Shown: positions 40,752 to 49,878, counted from the stretch's first letter. The stretch is DNA of 64,000 bases from Orlajensenia stereocauli (GCF_039548895.1 NZ_JBCLVG010000001.1), one strand, 5' to 3'. The notes: generated from the sequence alone by a model not told the origin. Made by a program: numbers and translations.

Positions 40752-41606
40752 TCAGTCGTAGCTGTGCTCTGGAGCCGGGTAGACGCCGGACTCGACATCG
40801 GCCCGGTACTGCGTGACGGCGTCGAAGAGCACCGTCCGCACGTCGGCGTACTGCCGCACGAACTTGGGCACCCTGCCGTCGCTCATACCGGCGAAGTCTG
40901 TCCAGACGAGCAGTTGGCCGTCGACATCGGGCCCGGCGCCGACGCCGATGGTCGGGATCGACAGCTGCTCGGTGACCTTGGCGGCGATTGCCGACGGCAC
41001 CATCTCGAGCACGACGGCGAATGCTCCGGCATCCTGAACCGCATGGGCGTCCTCGAGGAGCTGCTTCGCTCCGCTGCCGCGACCCTGGATGATGTGTCCA
41101 CCCAGGCCGTGCTCGCTCTGCGGCGTGAAGCCGATGTGCGCCATGACCGGGATGCCGGCACCGACGATGCGCCGGATCTGCTTGTAGCTGCGCACACCGC
41201 CCTCGAGCTTCACGGCGTGGGCGCCGGTCTCCTTCATGAAGCGCACCGCCGTGTGCAGCGCCTCGTCGGGACCGGTCTCGTAGGAGCCGAAGGGCATGTC
41301 CGCCACGACGAGGGCGCGACTGGCGGCGTGGGCGACGGCGCGGGTCAGCGGGATCAGCTCGTCGACCGTCACCGGAAGCGTGGTGTCGTAACCGAAGACG
41401 TTGTTCCCTGCACTGTCGCCGACGAGGAGGAAGTCGATTCCGGCCTGGTCGAAGATGCGGGCGGTGAGCTGGTCGTAGCTGGTCAATCCCGTGATCGGGA
41501 TGCCGTTCGCCTTGGCGTTCTGGAAGTGTCTGGTGCGCACTCTCCGCGGTCCCCTGGTGGTCCCGCCGCCGTAGGGATTGGTCTCCTCGGAAGGCTGCTC
41601 TGGCAT
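40752..41606 (-). CDS. panB: 3-methyl-2-oxobutanoate hydroxymethyltransferase
   Basis: First committed step of pantothenate synthesis: it adds a hydroxymethyl group from methylene-tetrahydrofolate to 2-oxoisovalerate. The 284 residues have the metal-binding LVGDSAGNNVFGYDTTLPVTVDE, the catalytic Glu in VVLEMVPS and HIGFTPQSEHGLGG. ATG at 41606 is supported by TAGACT seven bases upstream; it replaces a longer frame with ten extra residues. It is next to glnA2, as in mycobacteria. Confidence 0.94.
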   Translation of the reverse strand: MPEQPSEETNPYGGGTTRGPRRVRTRHFQNAKANGIPITGLTSYDQLTARIFDQAGIDFLLVGDSAGNNVFGYDTTLPVTVDELIPLTRAVAHAASRALVVADMPFGSYETGPDEALHTAVRFMKETGAHAVKLEGGVRSYKQIRRIVGAGIPVMAHIGFTPQSEHGLGGHIIQGRGSGAKQLLEDAHAVQDAGAFAVVLEMVPSAIAAKVTEQLSIPTIGVGAGPDVDGQLLVWTDFAGMSDGRVPKFVRQYADVRTVLFDAVTQYRADVESGVYPAPEHSYD

Positions 41607-41613
41607 GTCATCG

Positions 41614-41652
41614 AGTCTAACGACGTCAACTCGCACCGTTGGTCGATAGTCT
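41614..41652. promoter_or_regulatory. Divergent promoters, panB / glnA2
   Basis: Minus-strand TAGACT (41619-41614) ends seven bases before the panB ATG (leaderless). Plus-strand TAGTCT (41647-41652) drives glnA2 with a leader of about 18 nt containing AGGAAAGGG. Confidence 0.6.
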
Positions 41653-41676
41653 GAGGACGTCTAGGAAAGGGCACGG

Positions 41677-43014
41677 ATGGATAAGCAGCGCGACTTCGTT
41701 CTTCGCACCATCGAGGAGCGGGGAGTCAAGTTCATCCGCTTGTGGTTCACCGACGTCGTCGGCACCCTCAAGTCGGTCGCCATCGCCCCAGCCGAGGTGG
41801 AGGGCGCATTCGCCGAGGGCCTCGGATTCGACGGCTCGGCGATCGAGGGCCTCACGCGCACCTTCGAGTCCGACCTGCTCGCGCACCCGGACCCCACGAC
41901 GTTCCAGATCCTGCCGTGGCGCGGCGACGTCGACCCGACGGCGCGCATGTTCTGCGACATCACGACACCGGACGGACTGCCCGCCGTCGCCGACCCGCGC
42001 AACGTGCTCAAGCGCACCCTCGCGAAGGCTGCAGACCGTGGCTTCACCTTCTACACGCACCCCGAGATCGAGTTCTACCTGCTGAAGTCGTCGAAGTACG
42101 GCGAGAACGGGCCCGAGCCCGTCGACAGCGCCGGATACTTCGACAACGTTCCCGGCGGCACTGCTCACGACTTCCGTCGCCGCTCCGTGCGCATGCTCGA
42201 AGACCTCGGCATCTCGGTGGAGTTCAGCCACCACGAGGCCGGCCCCGGCCAGAACGAGATCGACCTGCGCTACGCAGACGCCCTCACCACGGCCGACAAC
42301 GTCATGACCTTCCGCACAGTCATCAAGGAGGTGGCGATCGAGCAGGGCGTCTATGCGACGTTCATGCCGAAGCCGTTCTCCGACAAGCCCGGCTCCGGCA
42401 TGCACACCCACATGTCGCTGTTCGAAGGCGATGCCAACGCCTTCTACGAGGCCGGCGCGCAGTACCAGCTCTCCAAGACCGGTCGTCATTTCATCGCAGG
42501 ACTCCTTCGCCACGCGCCCGAGATCACCGCCGTGACGAACCAGTTCGTGAACTCCTACAAGCGACTCTGGGGCGGGGGAGAGGCCCCGAGCTTCGTCTGC
42601 TGGGGCCACAACAATCGATCCGCGCTCATCAGGGTGCCGCTCTACAAGCCCAACAAGGGTCAGAGCGCTCGCGTCGAGTACCGGGCCATCGACTCGGCTG
42701 CGAACCCCTACCTGGCCTACTCGCTCATCCTCGCCGCCGGCCTGAAGGGCATCGAGGAGGGCTACGAGCTTCCTCCCGAGGCCGAGGACAACGTGTGGGG
42801 CCTCTCCGACACCGAGCGTCGGGCTCTCGGCTACAACGCCCTGCCCGCCAGCCTCGACCACGCTGTATCGCTCATGGAGGACTCGGAGCTCGTGGCCGAG
42901 ACACTGGGTGAGCAGGTGTTCAACTACGTCCTGCGCAACAAGCGCGAGGAGTGGGCGGCCTATCGCACCCAGGTCACGCCGTACGAGCTGCGCACCAATC
43001 TCGAGATCCTCTGA
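41677..43014 (+). CDS. glnA2: Glutamine synthetase, GlnA2 type
   Basis: ATP-dependent ligase joining ammonia and glutamate, or a related amine ligase. The 445 residues match the shorter actinobacterial GlnA2. It shows EIEFYLL, the HHEAGPGQNEIDLRYADALTTADN metal/substrate region, KPFSDKPGSGMHTHMSLFE and NRSALIRVP. The C-terminal region lacks the classic adenylylation loop of GlnA1. Located directly before glnE. GlnA2 in mycobacteria is dispensable and has weaker activity. Confidence 0.93.
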   Translation: MDKQRDFVLRTIEERGVKFIRLWFTDVVGTLKSVAIAPAEVEGAFAEGLGFDGSAIEGLTRTFESDLLAHPDPTTFQILPWRGDVDPTARMFCDITTPDGLPAVADPRNVLKRTLAKAADRGFTFYTHPEIEFYLLKSSKYGENGPEPVDSAGYFDNVPGGTAHDFRRRSVRMLEDLGISVEFSHHEAGPGQNEIDLRYADALTTADNVMTFRTVIKEVAIEQGVYATFMPKPFSDKPGSGMHTHMSLFEGDANAFYEAGAQYQLSKTGRHFIAGLLRHAPEITAVTNQFVNSYKRLWGGGEAPSFVCWGHNNRSALIRVPLYKPNKGQSARVEYRAIDSAANPYLAYSLILAAGLKGIEEGYELPPEAEDNVWGLSDTERRALGYNALPASLDHAVSLMEDSELVAETLGEQVFNYVLRNKREEWAAYRTQVTPYELRTNLEIL

Positions 43015-43025
43015 CCTGTTGACGG

Positions 43026-46000
43026 ATGTCGGAACAGCGCTTCACCCTCACTGAACTCGCGCGCGTCGGTTTCTCCGACCTGAGCTCCGCTGCAGACGAT
43101 CTCGCGGAGCTCGGCCGGGCGACGGGCGTCGACGCCCGCGAGCTCCTGCCGGTGTTCGCGCGGGCGGCGTCACCTGACGCGGCGCTCGGCGGTGGGCTTG
43201 CTCTCACGCGGCAGGCTCCGGGTGCTGTGCGCGGGGTGATGCAGCGCGAGGACGCGGCGGTACGTCTGGTCGGCCTGCTCGGCGCGTCCACTGGCTTCCG
43301 CGAGTTCTTCCTGCGCCGGCCCGAGGAGCTCGGCGCCTTCGCGGCGGAGCTGCGGAGCCTGCCGACGGCGCACGAGCTGCGCGACGACCTCGTGCGCGTC
43401 GCCACAGACGGCGCCGTCGCCGATCCCTCCGGCGACGACGCGGCGTGGGCGCGGTTGCGCATCCGCTACCGTAGCTGGCTCGCCCGCATCGCCTCCTTCG
43501 ACCTCGAGCAGCCCGATCCCGTTGCCGGTATCGACGCCGTCGCGTCCTGCCTGTCAGACCTCGCGTCGGCAGCTCTGGAGGCCTCGCTCGCCGTCGCGCG
43601 CATCGTCGTGTCCCGGCCCGCTGACGCTCCCGCAGCTCCGGGCACGTTCCCTGATGCCGAGGTCGACGCCACCCTGCTGACGATCATGGGAATGGGGAAG
43701 GCAGGTGCGTCCGAGCTCAACTACCTGAGTGACGTCGACGTGATCTTCGTCGCCGCTGCAGCCGAGGCATCCGACCTCGAGACCGGACGTGCCGTCGACA
43801 TCGCCACACGTCTTGCGATGCTCACCATCCGAGGCATCGACGGCATCGGCACCGAGCCGGGCCTCTGGGAGGTCGACCCGAACCTGCGGCCGGAGGGCAA
43901 GGACGGCGCCCTCGTGCGCTCGCTCGAATCGCACCTCGCCTACTACGAGCGCTGGGCGAAGAACTGGGAGTTCCAGGCGCTGCTGAAAGCGCGACCGCTG
44001 GCCGGGGACATGGGCCTGGGCGAGCGCTACCTCGCCGGCATAGCGCCCAAGGTCTGGACCAGTGCCTCCCGCGAGGGCTTCGTGGCCTCGGTGCAGGCGA
44101 TGCGCCAGCGGGTCACCGACAACATCCCCGACGACGAGGTCGACCTGCAGCTCAAGCTCGGTCCCGGTGGCCTGCGCGACATCGAATTCACCGTCCAGCT
44201 GCTGCAGCTCGTGCACGGTCAGGACGATCCTTCGGTGCGGGCGGCCGGAACCCTCCCCGCCCTCGAGGCCCTCGCCGAGAACGGTTACATCGGGCGGGTC
44301 GAGAGTGCGGAGTTCGCCCGCGACTACAGGATGCTGCGCCTCATGGAGCACCGCATCCAACTGCGGCAACTCACCCGCACCCATCTGATGCCGCGCGACC
44401 CTGACGACAGGCGCGCGATCGCCCGCGCCACGGGCCTCGCCAACAGCGCCGAGGCCCTCACCACCCTGTGGGCGGAACTCAAGCATCGCGTCCGCGGCTT
44501 GCACGAGCGCCTGTTCTACAGGCCGTTGCTCTCAGCGGTTGCCGCCATGCCGGCCGACGGACGTGCGTTGACGAGCGCCCAGGCCGAGGCCCGTCTCGCG
44601 GCCATCGGCTTTCGCGATCCCCACGGTGCCCTCGCCCACATCGCCGCCCTCACCGCAGGCGTGTCCCGACGCTCGACCATCCAGCGACACCTCGTTCCCG
44701 TCATGCTGCAGTGGTTCTCCGAGGGCGCCGACCCCGACTACGGCCTCCTTGCATTCCGACGTCTCAGCGACAGCCTCGGCTCCACCTACTGGTACCTGCG
44801 CATGCTCCGCGATTCCTCGGGAGCCGCCCAGCGGCTCACCCGGGTACTCTCCAGCTCGCGCTTCGTGGGAGAGCTGCTCGACCGCATACCCGAGTCGGTC
44901 GCCTGGCTCGAGGACCTCGAGGAGCTCCGGCCTCGACCGCGCGCCGCCCTGCAGGAGGAGACCGCCGCCGTTCTGGCGAGGCACGGCTCGGCCGACACCG
45001 CTGCCGGCGTCCTCCGCTCGATGCGGCGCCGTGAAGTGCTGCGGGTGGCATTCGCCTCCATCCTCGACGTCTGCACGGTCGAGGAACTCGGCTGGGCGCT
45101 GGCCGACATCACGGCCAATCACATTGCGGGAATCCTCGCGGCGGCCCGTGGCACGGCTGACGACGGCATCGAGTTCGCGATCATCGCCATGGGCCGCTTC
45201 GGCGGTCGGGAGCTCGGGTTCGGCTCTGACGCCGATGTCCTCTACGTGCACAGGGCGACCTCCGCCGAGCCCGAGATGGCCCAGCGGCGCGCCCAACACC
45301 TCGTGGCAGAGGTGAAGCGTCTCACCGAGGAGGCCATCCTCCCGCTCGACCTCGACGTCGATCTGCGACCCGAGGGCAAGAATGGTCCGATCACCCGCTC
45401 GCTCGAGTCGTACCGCGCGTACTACGCGCGCTGGTCGCTCACCTGGGAGGCGCAGGCCCTCCTGCGTGCCCGGGCCATCGCCGGCGACGAGTCGTTGCGA
45501 AGCGACTTCGAGGAGATGGCCGCGCCGGTGCGATACCCGATCGAACTCAGCGAGCTCGACATCCGCGAGGTCCGGCGTATCAAGGCACGCGTCGAGAACG
45601 AGCGGCTTCCGCAGGGCGCCGACCCCACCCGTCACCTCAAGCTCGGACGCGGCTCACTCAGCGATGTCGAGTGGCTGGTGCAGCTGCTTCAACTGCAGCA
45701 CGCGCACGCCACCCCCGCGCTGCGTACCCCATCCACCCTCGAGGCCCTGACCCGCGCGACGGAGGCGGGCCTCATCGGCGGGACGGATGCGGAGACCCTG
45801 CGCGCGGCCTGGATCTTCGCGTCCCGGGCCCGCTCGGCCATGACCCTCTGGCTCAACAAGACCGCGGACGTGCTTCCCAGCGATCGCATCCAGCTCGACG
45901 GTGTCGCCCGGATCCTGGCGTACCCGGCAGGATCGTCAGCCCAGCTCGAGCAGGACTACCTGGCTGCCACGCGTCGGGCACGCACGGTGTTCGAGCGCCT

Positions 46001-46043
46001 GTTCTACGGCTTCGCCGAGACCGCTCCGCCCGCGACTGGCTGA
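43026..46043 (+). CDS. glnE: Bifunctional glutamine synthetase adenylyltransferase / adenylyl-removing enzyme
   Basis: Controls GlnA1 activity by reversible AMP attachment to a tyrosine. The 1005 residues contain two nucleotidyltransferase domains: the N-terminal deadenylylase with GMGKAGASELNYLSDVDVIFV near 221, and the C-terminal adenylylase with MGRFGGRELGFGSDADVLYVH near 721. Each is followed by a helical GlnD-type domain (LKLGPGGLRDIEFTVQLLQL; LKLGRGSLSDVEWLVQLLQL). It starts 12 bases after glnA2. Its last 17 codons recur imperfectly at 46210-46260. Confidence 0.96.
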   Translation: MSEQRFTLTELARVGFSDLSSAADDLAELGRATGVDARELLPVFARAASPDAALGGGLALTRQAPGAVRGVMQREDAAVRLVGLLGASTGFREFFLRRPEELGAFAAELRSLPTAHELRDDLVRVATDGAVADPSGDDAAWARLRIRYRSWLARIASFDLEQPDPVAGIDAVASCLSDLASAALEASLAVARIVVSRPADAPAAPGTFPDAEVDATLLTIMGMGKAGASELNYLSDVDVIFVAAAAEASDLETGRAVDIATRLAMLTIRGIDGIGTEPGLWEVDPNLRPEGKDGALVRSLESHLAYYERWAKNWEFQALLKARPLAGDMGLGERYLAGIAPKVWTSASREGFVASVQAMRQRVTDNIPDDEVDLQLKLGPGGLRDIEFTVQLLQLVHGQDDPSVRAAGTLPALEALAENGYIGRVESAEFARDYRMLRLMEHRIQLRQLTRTHLMPRDPDDRRAIARATGLANSAEALTTLWAELKHRVRGLHERLFYRPLLSAVAAMPADGRALTSAQAEARLAAIGFRDPHGALAHIAALTAGVSRRSTIQRHLVPVMLQWFSEGADPDYGLLAFRRLSDSLGSTYWYLRMLRDSSGAAQRLTRVLSSSRFVGELLDRIPESVAWLEDLEELRPRPRAALQEETAAVLARHGSADTAAGVLRSMRRREVLRVAFASILDVCTVEELGWALADITANHIAGILAAARGTADDGIEFAIIAMGRFGGRELGFGSDADVLYVHRATSAEPEMAQRRAQHLVAEVKRLTEEAILPLDLDVDLRPEGKNGPITRSLESYRAYYARWSLTWEAQALLRARAIAGDESLRSDFEEMAAPVRYPIELSELDIREVRRIKARVENERLPQGADPTRHLKLGRGSLSDVEWLVQLLQLQHAHATPALRTPSTLEALTRATEAGLIGGTDAETLRAAWIFASRARSAMTLWLNKTADVLPSDRIQLDGVARILAYPAGSSAQLEQDYLAATRRARTVFERLFYGFAETAPPATG
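45993..46043 (+). repeat. Direct repeat, glnE 3' end copy
   Basis: The last 17 codons of glnE, including the stop, match 46210-46260 at 44 of 51 bases. Five of the seven differences preserve the encoded residue or are conservative, as if the second copy were once coding. Confidence 0.85.
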
Positions 46044-46157
46044 TCCTCTCGACGCCTGTTCCGCGGTCATGATCGGAAGGCCGACATCTCGTTTGGGTAC
46101 ATACGGCCTCCGAGGCACGCGATCGTCAGGTGAGCCGGACGAGACATGCAGGTGAAA

Positions 46158-46185
46158 GCGCTCGGGACCTGCGGGTCCCGAGCGC
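46158..46185. terminator. Hairpin terminator between glnE and CPBP gene
   Basis: GCGCTCGGGACC (46158-46169) pairs perfectly with GGTCCCGAGCGC (46174-46185) across a TGCG loop. It lies between the convergent genes and can serve both. Confidence 0.85.
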
Positions 46186-46209
46186 CTCAGTTCCGCCCTG
46201 GCAGCCGTT

Positions 46210-46260
46210 GAGCGGCTGTACTACGGCTTCGCCGGGACCGCGCCGGCCGCGACGGGCTGG
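46210..46260 (+). repeat. Direct repeat, second glnE-tail copy inside CPBP gene end
   Basis: A degenerate copy of 45993-46043, with the stop TGA changed to TGG. It is read on the opposite strand as the last dozen codons (about QPVAAGAVPAKP) and stop of the CPBP gene. Confidence 0.85.
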
Positions 46261-47015
46261 GCGGGGGAGTCCAGCGGCCGCTCGTCGGTGCCCTTGATGA
46301 CCCAGTAGACGACGGCGATGGACAGCACGCCGACGACGGGTCCGAGGTATGACCCGAACGCGGTGCCGAGTGACGCGTGGCCGACCGCGAACACCGACGT
46401 GTCCCAGAGCCCGTGCAGCAGCATGGCCCAGATCAAGGATCCGGTGGTGCGGCGCAGGATGTAGAAGGCCGTTCCCGACATCGCCGCGAGACCAGCCTGC
46501 GCGAGCGAATTCGTGAGGGGCGCTCCGAGTGCGGCGTTGACCAGGTGCATTCCACCGAAGAGCGCTGTTGTCAGCAGCCACACCCACACCTCGGGCAGGC
46601 GCGACCGGAACGCCGTGAGAACGAGACCGCGGGACATCAGTTCCTCGCAGAATCCGACGAGCAGGCCGAGGGCCACCAGCGACAGCACGAACGAGGTGTC
46701 GAACTTCGTCCAATCGGTGGTGAACAGGTTGGCGATCGCTGCGATGAACATGATGATCGGCACGAAGATCGGCCAGGTGTGGCGCGAGCGCTTCCGTTCG
46801 AAGAGCGCCGGTCGCCACCATCCGAGCAGTGACGTCGTGATGGCGAGGAGCACCGCGGCGATGGCCAGGTCGAGGACGGCGCCTCGCCACGTGGTCTCGG
46901 CCGACTTCCCGATCTCGGGGAAGGGGACACCGCTGAACTTGGTGACCACGTAGATGACGAGCACATAGCCGATGAAGATGACGATACCGATCCAGACACG
47001 GGGTGTCACACGCAT
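46221..47015 (-). CDS. CPBP family intramembrane metalloprotease
   Basis: A 264-residue membrane protein of the CAAX-protease/bacteriocin-processing (Abi) family with about seven or eight helices. Motif 1 is FCEELMSRGLVL (EExxxR), motif 2 is FGGMHLVNA (FxxxH), and LLHGLWD carries the third His. Bacterial members process peptides, often in self-immunity or maturation; the target here is unknown. Its last dozen residues are encoded antisense to a repeat of the glnE 3' end, so the tail is probably recent. Confidence 0.87.
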   Translation of the reverse strand: MRVTPRVWIGIVIFIGYVLVIYVVTKFSGVPFPEIGKSAETTWRGAVLDLAIAAVLLAITTSLLGWWRPALFERKRSRHTWPIFVPIIMFIAAIANLFTTDWTKFDTSFVLSLVALGLLVGFCEELMSRGLVLTAFRSRLPEVWVWLLTTALFGGMHLVNAALGAPLTNSLAQAGLAAMSGTAFYILRRTTGSLIWAMLLHGLWDTSVFAVGHASLGTAFGSYLGPVVGVLSIAVVYWVIKGTDERPLDSPAQPVAAGAVPAKP

Positions 47016-47053
47016 TGAGGTGGCCTTCCAGTCGGGGAGCGTTCGCGATCCAC

Positions 47054-47081
47054 GCTATAGGTCCGGAACCTGGCTAGTAAA
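47054..47081 (-). promoter_or_regulatory. Promoter of CPBP gene
   Basis: On the minus strand TTTACT (47081-47076) and TATAGC (47059-47054) are separated by 16 bases, giving a leader of about 30 nt with GGAAGG upstream of the ATG. Confidence 0.6.
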
Positions 47082-47116
47082 GTACCGCGATGGCGTGCCG
47101 TCCCTCGAATAGAGAA

Positions 47117-47146
47117 CGGGCCGCACCCCCGAAGGGATGCGGCCCG
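47117..47146 (-). terminator. Terminator after glnA1
   Basis: CGGGCCGCA (47117-47125) pairs with TGCGGCCCG (47138-47146), extended by CCC/GGG inside. On the minus strand it is followed by a T-rich stretch (TTCTCTATT). It starts 20 bases after the glnA1 stop. Confidence 0.85.
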
Positions 47147-47166
47147 AAGTCGTCGGTCAGCGCTGA

Positions 47167-48591
47167 CTACACGCCGTAGTAGAGCTCGAACTCGAACGGG
47201 TGCGGACGCTGCGCGAGGGGCTTGATCTCCTTCTCGCGCTTGTAGTCGATCCACGTCTCGATGAGCTCGGGGGTGAACACGCCACCGGCGAGCAGGAACT
47301 CGTGGTCCGCCTCGAGGGCGTCGAGAGCGGCACCCAGAGAAGCCGGAACCTGGGGGATGTTCTTGGCCTCCTCGGGCGGCAGCTCGTAGAGGTCCTTGTC
47401 GACGGGCTCGTGCGGCTCGATGCGGTTCTTGATGCCGTCGAGGCCTGCCATGAGCTGGGCCGCGAATGCGAGGTACGGGTTGCCGGAGGCATCCGGTGCG
47501 CGGAACTCGATGCGCTTGGCCTTCGGGTTCGTTCCCGTGATCGGGATGCGGATCGATGCCGAGCGGTTGCCGGCCGAGTAGACCAGGTTGACCGGGGCCT
47601 CGAAGCCGGGCACCAGACGGTGGTAGGAGTTCACCGTCGGGTTCGTGAAGGCGAGCACGGCGGGGGCGTGCTTGAGCAGGCCGCCGATGTACCAGCGGGC
47701 CAGGTCGGAGAGTCCGCCGTAGCCGGCCTCGTCGTAGAACAGCGGCTTGCCGTCGTTCCAGAGCGACTGGTGCGTGTGCATGCCCGAGCCGTTGTCGCCG
47801 AACAGCGGCTTCGGCATGAACGTGGCGGTCTTGCCCCACTGCTCGGCCGTGTTCTTCACGATGTACTTGAACTTCAGGATGTCGTCGGCCGCGTGCACCA
47901 TGGTGTCGAAGCGGTAGTTGATCTCCTGCTGACCACCGGTTCCCACCTCGTGGTGCGAGCGCTCGAGGATGAGGCCGGCGTCGATGAGCTTGAGTGAGAT
48001 GTCGTCGCGCAGGTCGGCCGTCTTGTCGACGGGGGAGACGGGGAAGTAGCCGCCCTTGTACGGCGTCTTGTTCGCGAGGTTGCCGCCCTCCTCCTTGCGG
48101 CCGGAGTTCCAGGCGCCCTCCTCCGAGTCGACCGAGTAGAAGCTCGAGTACTGGTTCACCTCGTAGCGAACGTCGTCGAAGATGTAGAACTCGGCCTCCG
48201 GGGCGAAGAACGCGGTGTCGGCGATACCGGTCGAGGCGAGGTACTTCTCGGCCTTCTTGGCGACCTGGCGCGGGTCCTTCGAGTAGATCTCGCCGTTGCG
48301 CGGGTTGTAGATGTCGAAGACCATGATGAGCGTGCGCTCGATGCGGAACTGGTCGATGTAGGCGGTCGTCACGTCAGGGATGAGCTGCATGTCCGACTCG
48401 TGGATGTTCGCGAATCCGCGGATGGACGAACCGTCGAACAACTGCCCGACGGTGAAGAACTCCTCGTCGACAGTCGACGCCGGGATGTTGAAGTGCTGCT
48501 GCACACCCGGAAGGTCGGTGAAACGGATGTCGAGGAACTTGACGTCTGTCTCCTTGATGAAGGCGAGAACTTCAGACGAGTCTTTGAACAT
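47167..48591 (-). CDS. glnA1: Glutamine synthetase type I, adenylylated form
   Basis: Main ammonia-assimilating enzyme, a dodecamer. The 474 residues hold EAEFYIFDDVRY, the metal/glutamate site HHEVGTGGQQEINYRFDTMVHAADD, KPLFGDNGSGMHTHQSLW, NRSASIRIP and the adenylylation site Tyr402 in DKDLYELPPEEA. It should be the target of GlnE, encoded nearby on the other strand. A GlnR box lies about 70 bases upstream, so transcription is nitrogen-controlled as well. Confidence 0.97.
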   Translation of the reverse strand: MFKDSSEVLAFIKETDVKFLDIRFTDLPGVQQHFNIPASTVDEEFFTVGQLFDGSSIRGFANIHESDMQLIPDVTTAYIDQFRIERTLIMVFDIYNPRNGEIYSKDPRQVAKKAEKYLASTGIADTAFFAPEAEFYIFDDVRYEVNQYSSFYSVDSEEGAWNSGRKEEGGNLANKTPYKGGYFPVSPVDKTADLRDDISLKLIDAGLILERSHHEVGTGGQQEINYRFDTMVHAADDILKFKYIVKNTAEQWGKTATFMPKPLFGDNGSGMHTHQSLWNDGKPLFYDEAGYGGLSDLARWYIGGLLKHAPAVLAFTNPTVNSYHRLVPGFEAPVNLVYSAGNRSASIRIPITGTNPKAKRIEFRAPDASGNPYLAFAAQLMAGLDGIKNRIEPHEPVDKDLYELPPEEAKNIPQVPASLGAALDALEADHEFLLAGGVFTPELIETWIDYKREKEIKPLAQRPHPFEFELYYGV

Positions 48592-48660
48592 GTAGGACTT
48601 CTCCTAGGACTGGAACCGATCGCTGCACAGCGCAACTGTTCATGAGGGTATTGGGAGGCC

Positions 48661-48698
48661 GTTTCCCTGCAGTGTCGCAAATGTTTCAGGCATGTTAC
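48661..48698 (-). promoter_or_regulatory. GlnR box upstream of glnA1
   Basis: Read on the minus strand: GTAAC, six bases, GAAAC, six bases, GACAC, six bases, GAAAC. This matches the actinobacterial GlnR consensus gTnAC-n6-GaAAC repeated twice, with one weak half (GACAC). It lies 70-107 bases before glnA1 and just inside the divergent RDD gene promoter (TAGACT at 48715). Confidence 0.85.
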
Positions 48699-48714
48699 GG
48701 CCGTGCCGTCTCAT

Positions 48715-48726
48715 TAGACTCGTGGA
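48715..48726 (+). promoter_or_regulatory. -10 element, leaderless start of RDD gene
   Basis: TAGACT at 48715-48720, six bases, then GTG at 48727. Its -35 region overlaps the GlnR box. Confidence 0.6.
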
Positions 48727-49167
48727 GTGAGCACCCCTGCGTCAAATCCTCGGACATTCGGCGACCTGGCCCCCAGCGCCTATCCCGGAGAGCGCCTCGG
48801 CGTTCCTCGCGACGGATCGGGTTCGGTCGGACGGGCCGGGCGCCGTATCATCGCGCTCCTCATCGACTGGGGCAGCGCGATGCTGATCACCCTGCTCTTC
48901 GCGAGCTACGACTCCTTCACCTACACCTGGCTGACGCCGGTGGTCTTCCTGGTGCTGCAGGTCGTCTTCATCCCGACGATCGGCGGAAGCATCGGCCATC
49001 GGCTGCTCGGCATGCGCGTTGTCGCGTTGGCAGGCGGCTGGGTCGGGATCTGGCGTCCGATCGTCCGTTCCGTACTGCTGACCATCGTGCTTCCAGCACT
49101 GGTCTGGGACTCGGACCAGCGTGGTTTCCACGACAAGATCGCCGGAACGATCCTCCTGCGGGTCTGA
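48727..49167 (+). CDS. RDD family membrane protein
   Basis: A 146-residue protein with three membrane helices. The family residues are visible: R and D in GRRIIALLIDWGSAML, and the second Asp further on (DQRGFHDKIAGTILL). Conserved middle: GGSIGHRLLGMRVV. Function unknown; some RDD proteins aid ion or osmotic tolerance. It abuts the convergent DUF4191 gene (stop at 49167, next stop at 49168). In related actinobacteria an RDD protein commonly neighbours glnA1. Confidence 0.88.
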   Translation: MSTPASNPRTFGDLAPSAYPGERLGVPRDGSGSVGRAGRRIIALLIDWGSAMLITLLFASYDSFTYTWLTPVVFLVLQVVFIPTIGGSIGHRLLGMRVVALAGGWVGIWRPIVRSVLLTIVLPALVWDSDQRGFHDKIAGTILLRV

Positions 49168-49878
49168 CTACGCGCGTCGCTGCGCGCGCACCTTGTTGGG
49201 GTCGATGCCCTTGGGGATCGGCAGCCCGGTCTTAGCCATCGATGTCAGGCGGTTGTTGACCGCGTGAACCTCTGCCTTGGTCAGCTTGGGCTTGATCTTC
49301 ACGAGCGCCCGCGAGAGCTTGTGCAGGGGCACGGCGTTGGCGTCGGGCCCGACCGAGAGTGTCGAGATCGGCACGTTCGGGACGACCTTGCTGACCTTGC
49401 GCTTCTCGTCGTCGAGCATGCGCTGAGTCCGGCTGATCGGACCTTCGCTGATGAGGACGACGCCGCCGCGGCCGACGGCGCGGTAGACGGCGTCGTGGGT
49501 CTTGCCGTTGACCGAGATCGGCATCTCGCTGCCGACCCACCCCCGGCGGAGAGAACTGCGCAGAACGGCGCCGACGGCGCCGGGCTGACCCTCGATCTGC
49601 GAGTACGCAGCCTTCTCGGCACGACGGCCGAGCACGACGAGAGCGATGAGCAGACCGCCGAGGACGCCCGCGATGATCCAGAGTGCGATGGTGAATCCGT
49701 TGCCCTCGCCGAGCCAGAGAGCGAAGCCGAGACCGACGACGACGGGTGCGAGGAACCCGAGGAGCATGATCCACACCGCATTGGAGTCGTACCGGCGGGT
49801 CATCTGGAAGACCTGCCACATCTGCTTGAAGCGACCGGGTTCCTTCGGAGTGGACGACGTGTCCGACTTGCGTGCCAT
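49168..49878 (-). CDS. DUF4191 membrane protein
   Basis: A 236-residue conserved actinobacterial protein. N-terminal RFKQMWQVFQMTRRYDSNAVW leads into two adjacent helices (about 35-85), followed by a cytosolic domain with AVYRAVGRGGVVLISEGP and the basic tail PNKVRAQRR. Function unknown; the gene usually lies between lipA and glnA1-type loci. The start is set by TATCCT six bases upstream. Confidence 0.88.
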   Translation of the reverse strand: MARKSDTSSTPKEPGRFKQMWQVFQMTRRYDSNAVWIMLLGFLAPVVVGLGFALWLGEGNGFTIALWIIAGVLGGLLIALVVLGRRAEKAAYSQIEGQPGAVGAVLRSSLRRGWVGSEMPISVNGKTHDAVYRAVGRGGVVLISEGPISRTQRMLDDEKRKVSKVVPNVPISTLSVGPDANAVPLHKLSRALVKIKPKLTKAEVHAVNNRLTSMAKTGLPIPKGIDPNKVRAQRRA

